Shown here: piece by piece, positions 60,546 through 64,000 of the stretch
Position numbering within the stretch: the stretch's first letter is position 1
How the letters are laid out: each line of letters opens with the position of its first letter
Assembly (NCBI GenBank): GCA_016710165.1
Contig: JADJLJ010000005.1
Location: forward strand, 204,200-268,199
Direction of reading: 5' to 3'
DNA: 64,000 bases
Source of the DNA: Chitinophagaceae bacterium
Lineage (GTDB): Bacteria > Bacteroidota > Bacteroidia > Chitinophagales > Chitinophagaceae
Translations under genes and position numbers: made by a program
The notes under the pieces: generated by a model
Database searches by the model: none
Seen by the model: only the letters and a program-made list of their open reading frames with translations
What the model was told of the DNA's origin: nothing

Positions 60546-61484
60546 CTATCGCTTTAGCCGTTTCAGGTAATTCCATACTGCCAGTCCGAGGATCACCAGG
60601 GATAAGATCACCGGTATCCAGAAGGCCAGGTGGCTTTCGCTGTAGGGGATGGGAACATTCATGCCATAGATGCTGGCGATCAATATGGGGATGCTCAAAA
60701 AGATGGTGAGTGTGGTCAGCCGCTTCAATACCTCGTTCTGGTTATTGCTTATGATGCTTGCAAAGGCATCCAGGGTACTGTTCAGGATGGTGGTATAGGT
60801 ATTGGCCATTTCCAGCGCCTGCGATGTTTCCACGATGAGGTCTTCCAGGAAATCCTTCTCATCGTCGTTGAGTTTTAAGATATTGGTGCGGTTTATTTTC
60901 ATCATCAGCAATTCGTTGCTGCGCAGGGCGGTGATGAAATACACAAAACTTTTCTGTATCCGCATCAGCTGCAGCAGTTCTTCATTGCGGTTGCTGTCGT
61001 ACAGTTTCTGTTCCAGGCTGTTGCGGCGTGTGTTTATCTCCTTCAGGTATTCCTGGAACGTGGTGGTTATCTTTTCAAATATCTTCAGCACCATCATGTT
61101 CATCTCGTCGGGGTTTCGGTGCTGGAAACTGTTCAGGAATTTTTTGATGGCCTCGTTCTCGAACGAATTGACCGTAACAATGCGGTTATTGGTAAGGATG
61201 ATACAGATGGGAATGGTGATGTAGAACGCATCGCTCAGGTTGAAGGAATTGTTCTCCGTAGGTGTTTTGATGACAATGAGTTTTACGTTGTCGTCAATTT
61301 CATACCGGCTTCTTTCATCAATATCGAGGGAGTCTTTTAAAAAATCAACGGGTATGTCCATTGATTCACTCAGTTCGGTGAACTCTTCCTGTTTCAGTGG
61401 CGGAAGCACATTCACCCACACGGCGCTGTCGATCTTGTCAATGGCAAGGGTCTGGTGGTCGGTGTTCTTAAAATACTGTATCAT
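60546..61484 (-). CDS. corA: CorA-family magnesium/divalent cation channel
   Basis: 312 residues from ATG 61484 (MIQYFKNTDH). That ATG overlaps the DinB stop as ATGA, which supports it over the longer frame to 61550. The cytoplasmic domain (1-250) is acidic and helical. The first membrane helix ends with the selectivity motif YGMNVP, and the second helix is FWIPVILSLVILGLAVWNYL. It forms a pentameric inner-membrane channel for Mg2+. In some Bacteroidota such proteins act on Co2+ or Zn2+. Confidence 0.88.
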   Translation of the reverse strand: MIQYFKNTDHQTLAIDKIDSAVWVNVLPPLKQEEFTELSESMDIPVDFLKDSLDIDERSRYEIDDNVKLIVIKTPTENNSFNLSDAFYITIPICIILTNNRIVTVNSFENEAIKKFLNSFQHRNPDEMNMMVLKIFEKITTTFQEYLKEINTRRNSLEQKLYDSNRNEELLQLMRIQKSFVYFITALRSNELLMMKINRTNILKLNDDEKDFLEDLIVETSQALEMANTYTTILNSTLDAFASIISNNQNEVLKRLTTLTIFLSIPILIASIYGMNVPIPYSESHLAFWIPVILSLVILGLAVWNYLKRLKR

Positions 61485-62014
61485 GGCTTGCCGGTGAGGG
61501 TTTGTATGCTGTTTAAATGATGTTGGGTATGAAAGATGGTGAAATAGCAAAGTTCCCGTAATGTGATGCGGCCCAGCAGCGGGTGCCTCACCAGGTAATT
61601 ATCCAGGTCAGCTTCGGTACGGTTCTTTGTAAGGGCATTTACATATTTACGGGTTGCCTTTTCCCATTCGTTCAGCAGTTTTTGTTTGCCGTATCTTATT
61701 TCAATGGGTTTGGGAACGAAGCGTGCGCTGGCACGTCCGCCCTCGCTTAGTTTCCTGTAATACTTTTCCTTCACTTCATCAAAGCTTCTTGATGTACGGT
61801 TGGGTGTGCCGGCCATCCATTTCACCACGAACCTGGGCAGCCGGTAAGCCAGGCTGGTCATATTGGTGGAGATGACGAGGTGCCGGATATTCTCTGCCAC
61901 CGACCATTTATCGCCCGGCTTGCTGAACATCACTGCTTCATCTATGGTACGGCAGGTATCTGAAAATAGCCTGAACATTTTTTCAGACGCTGTTATGATC
62001 CCGGTCTTTGTCAT
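61481..62014 (-). CDS. DinB-superfamily protein
   Basis: 177 residues, four-helix bundle. His ligands for a metal are suggested by SVAENIRHLVISTN, and by FTIFHTQHHLNSIQTL near the end, the typical DinB triad. Other parts (ASEKMFRLFSDTCRTIDEAV) form the first helix. Members include thiol S-transferases and stress proteins; the exact role is unknown. It overlaps dapF by 4 bp (ATGA) and corA by 4 bp, so it is translated in a coupled way. Confidence 0.82.
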   Translation of the reverse strand: MTKTGIITASEKMFRLFSDTCRTIDEAVMFSKPGDKWSVAENIRHLVISTNMTSLAYRLPRFVVKWMAGTPNRTSRSFDEVKEKYYRKLSEGGRASARFVPKPIEIRYGKQKLLNEWEKATRKYVNALTKNRTEADLDNYLVRHPLLGRITLRELCYFTIFHTQHHLNSIQTLTGKP

Positions 62015-62793
62015 ATTTCAATTTCGCCCTTATATACCAGTTCTGCCGGGCCGCAGAGCCAGATGTTCTCAAAATGATGGTCGTCTATTTTTTCAAATTC
62101 AACGCTTAACCTTCCCCCCGGGGTTTTTACTTCCACCCGGTTAAACCCTTTTTCGTTGTGGGCACTCATCAGTGCAGAGGCCGTTACGCCCGTACCGCAG
62201 CTGAGTGTCTCATCTTCCACACCCCGTTCGTAGGTGCGCACGAATATGCCGTCATCGTCCGTGGTCTCTACAAAATTCACATTAATGCCTTCCGCCCTGA
62301 ACTCTTTGCTGTAGCGTATCTCCCGGCCTGTTTCCACCACGTCAACATTGGCCACATCGTTTGCAAATTTTACAAAATGGGGCGAACCCGTGTTTACAAC
62401 AATATGCCCCGACTGGTAGTCGACACTATATACATCCTGCATTTTTAAACGAACCAGTCCTTGCATGTCGATCTCTGCTTCATGCTTTCCGTCCACGGCC
62501 ACAAAATGATACGTGTTTTTACGGATCCCCACCAGGCAGGCAAATTTTACCAGGCATCTTCCGCCGTTTCCGCACATGCTGCTGGGGTTCCCGTCGGCAT
62601 TGTAGTAGATCATTTCAAAGTCGAAGTACTTTTTGGTATTCAGCATCATCAGCCCGTCGGCGCCAATGCCAAAGCGACGGTTACAAAGCAGTTTCACTTC
62701 TGCGTTGGTAAGCTTGTCATATTTTTCATCGCGGTTATCCAGTATGATGAAATCATTTCCTGTTCCCTGGTATTTGTAAAATTCTATCTTCAT
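62011..62793 (-). CDS. dapF: Diaminopimelate epimerase
   Basis: 260 residues from ATG 62793 (MKIEFYKYQGTGNDFIILDN). Catalytic Cys pair: Cys74 in SSMCGNGGRC and the second in LSCGTGVTA. Both are in the usual places, with VVNTGSPHFVKF and EGINVNFVE between them. It turns LL-diaminopimelate into the meso form for peptidoglycan and lysine synthesis. It starts 1 bp after the udp-like stop and overlaps the DinB gene, so it is part of one operon. Confidence 0.93.
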   Translation of the reverse strand: MKIEFYKYQGTGNDFIILDNRDEKYDKLTNAEVKLLCNRRFGIGADGLMMLNTKKYFDFEMIYYNADGNPSSMCGNGGRCLVKFACLVGIRKNTYHFVAVDGKHEAEIDMQGLVRLKMQDVYSVDYQSGHIVVNTGSPHFVKFANDVANVDVVETGREIRYSKEFRAEGINVNFVETTDDDGIFVRTYERGVEDETLSCGTGVTASALMSAHNEKGFNRVEVKTPGGRLSVEFEKIDDHHFENIWLCGPAELVYKGEIEI

Positions 62794-62794
62794 T

Positions 62795-63676
62795 TTATAT
62801 GCTTGAATCGGCAAGTACCTGTAATGACCGTTTGATCATGTTCTCTACAGCCAGTTCCCCGTTTGCAGAAAATTCCTTAGTGATGCGGTTGGCAACAATG
62901 GCGCTCAGGCTCAGGCAATGGTGGCCCAGTGTTTTTCCCAAACCATAAATGGCCGATGTTTCCATTTCAAAATTAGTGATTCGGTGATTGCCAAAACTAA
63001 AATTTGTGAGGTTGTTGATCAGTTGCGGGTAACCAAGGCCCAGCCGCAATACCCTTCCCTGCGGCCCGTAAAAACCCGGACAGGTGACCGTGATGCCCTG
63101 GTGATAACCGCTGGTGAAATGTTTTAGCAGTGCCGGGCTGGCCATACTGATATAGGGGGCTACTTTTCCATTGCTCAGTTGTGTATGTGTAACGAATGCA
63201 TGCATGAGTTGCTTTTCTTCCTCGTTATTCTGGATGCGGTAGAAATGCATGAGGTTATCGAGGCCGAGGCCGTGGGTACTGGCCACAAAACTGTCAACCG
63301 GTATTTCTTTTTGCAGGGATCCCGACGTGCCAAAGCGGATGATGTTGAGGCAGGTGAGCTTGTCTTTAACAAGCCTTGTATCAAAGTCAATATTCACCAG
63401 CGCATCCAGTTCGTTCAAAACGATATCAATATTGTCGGGCCCGATGCCGGTGCTTACGCAACTGATCCTTTTTTTACCAATGAGCCCGGTATGGGTCACA
63501 AATTCCCGGTGATTGTTCCTGCACTCTAGCTTGTCGAAGTGTTTGCTTACTTCTTTCACCCGGTCGGGGTCGCCCACGGTGATGATAGTGGTTGCGATCT
63601 CTTCGGGCCGGCAGTTGAGGTGGTATACGGCTCCCCGGTCATTGATGATGAGTTCTGATTCGGCAATGCGGTTCAT
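62795..63676 (-). CDS. Nucleoside phosphorylase (uridine phosphorylase-like)
   Basis: 293 residues. IITVGDPDRVKEVSKHFDKL is the phosphate-binding start, then VSTGIGPDNIDIVLNELDAL and IIRFGTSGSLQKEIPVDSFV. The nucleoside site TNFEMETSAIYGLGKTLGH contains the EMET motif of this superfamily. It splits uridine or a purine nucleoside by phosphorolysis in the cytoplasm for salvage. First gene of the tight operon with dapF, DinB, corA and NUDIX. No -7 box is clear in front of it; the GAACCACATAG element lies just upstream. Confidence 0.85.
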   Translation of the reverse strand: MNRIAESELIINDRGAVYHLNCRPEEIATTIITVGDPDRVKEVSKHFDKLECRNNHREFVTHTGLIGKKRISCVSTGIGPDNIDIVLNELDALVNIDFDTRLVKDKLTCLNIIRFGTSGSLQKEIPVDSFVASTHGLGLDNLMHFYRIQNNEEEKQLMHAFVTHTQLSNGKVAPYISMASPALLKHFTSGYHQGITVTCPGFYGPQGRVLRLGLGYPQLINNLTNFSFGNHRITNFEMETSAIYGLGKTLGHHCLSLSAIVANRITKEFSANGELAVENMIKRSLQVLADSSI

Positions 63677-63691
63677 ATTCGTTTATTAGCT

Positions 63692-63775
63692 GAACCACAT
63701 AGGACATAGGAAACATAGCTATTCACATAAGTATCTATGTGGGTATTTCTATGTGCCTATGTTTCTATGTGGTTC
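63692..63775. repeat. GAACCACATAGGACATAG hairpin variant
   Basis: Left arm 63692-63718 and right arm 63749-63775 form an inverted repeat with shuffled ACATAG words. It lies before the nucleoside phosphorylase start. Confidence 0.75.
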
Positions 63776-63817
63776 AATTGATTTTAGATTGGGTGCACAA
63801 TTTCCTTAAAATTACCC

Positions 63818-63825
63818 TATTTTTG
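63818..63825 (+). promoter_or_regulatory. -7 box pointing out of the window
   Basis: TATTTTTG, an exact TAnnTTTG, followed by GCGCTTG. No gene starts before base 64000. Confidence 0.4.
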
Positions 63826-63891
63826 CGCTTGTAAAAAATGAAAAGGGGAATTCAATTTTTAATTCCTCATTTTTAATTTTTAATTAATCAG

Positions 63892-64000
63892 GGTCCTGTA
63901 TCCGCCCGCTGGCGGAAAGGTAAATGGTCCTGTATCCGCCAACTGGCGGATAGGCAAAGCTCAAAGGGTTTTGAAGGATAAAATATACAAATGGTCCTGT
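63892..64000. repeat. GGTCCTGTATCCGCC-N-GGCGGA units in tandem
   Basis: Two units, one with TCCGCCCGCTGGCGGA (63901-63916) and one with TCCGCCAACTGGCGGA (63935-63950), each led by GGTCCTGTA. A third GGTCCTGT starts at 63993, so the array goes on past the window. Confidence 0.8.

Overview
The window looks like chromosome from a member of the Bacteroidota, most likely Chitinophagaceae or a close relative. The evidence is: at least fifteen sites fitting the Bacteroidota -7 promoter box TAnnTTTG; a Type 9 secretion plug protein; a lipoprotein TamL; a CHU_C-type protein; S46, S41/tricorn, S9 and M13 exported peptidases; HU-CCDC81, DUF4197 and LytTR/two-component-propeller proteins; and weak or absent Shine-Dalgarno sites. 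No ribosomal RNA, phage, plasmid or CRISPR module is seen. Genes are mostly short transcription units on both strands, with housekeeping and envelope functions intermixed.

Layout. 0-8.5 kb: tail of an IS200-like/RAYT transposase, truB, tamL and a divergent SpoU methylase, a LolC/E-like permease facing the T9SS plug gene, the SRP RNA (ffs) and transaldolase. 8.5-13.2 kb: a small exported protein, a frameshifted RDD protein, a PH/SHOCT membrane protein, an M13 peptidase and tRNA-Pro(CGG). 13.4-20.7 kb: mlaE-mlaF-mlaD, trmH, a large S9 peptidase and an NAD(P)-binding protein. 20.7-28.5 kb: CHU_C lipoprotein with a small membrane protein, a disrupted hydrolase, dihydrolipoamide acyltransferase, cinA, dacB, a DUF6526-like protein, a thioesterase and DoxX. 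28.6-35.2 kb: large TPR protein, plugless outer-membrane barrel, HU-CCDC81 protein, methyltransferase. 35.2-42.8 kb: a 1075-residue repeat adhesin with a self-cleaving S74 chaperone end, a YqcC protein, and a LytS-type kinase (frameshifted) with a LytTR regulator. 42.9-53.6 kb: interrupted glutaminyl cyclase, saccharopine-dehydrogenase-like enzyme, S46 peptidase, DUF4197, tricorn-like S41 protease, and a large uncharacterised helical protein. 53.6-64 kb: VOC protein, Ca2+-type P-ATPase, RNase P RNA (rnpB), proline-iminopeptidase-like lipoprotein, GNAT, and a tight udp-like/dapF/DinB/corA/NUDIX operon.

Two things stand out beyond the gene list. First, the intergenic DNA is crowded with several families of short repeats: palindromes of the form CCGCC-N-GGCGG; GAACCACATAGGCACATAG hairpins; GTCAT...GACAG REP-like units; a 153-bp element with 21-bp terminal inverted repeats; and tandem arrays of 7-16 bp words. 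They nest in one another, reach into rnpB, lie directly against stop codons, and in three genes supply the stop codon itself. A partial RAYT-like transposase sits at the left edge. Second, five otherwise conserved genes are interrupted: RDD, hydrolase, sensor kinase and the TPR C-terminus by small indels, and glutaminyl cyclase by one in-frame TAA. This could be real decay, but single-base indels, mostly in short A/T or G/A runs, also look like unpolished sequence.

Promoter boxes line up well with the RNA genes: ffs and rnpB start about 5 nt after TTTG. Applying the same distance to protein genes predicts very short or absent leaders for trmH, the gene at 52048 and the DUF4197 gene.
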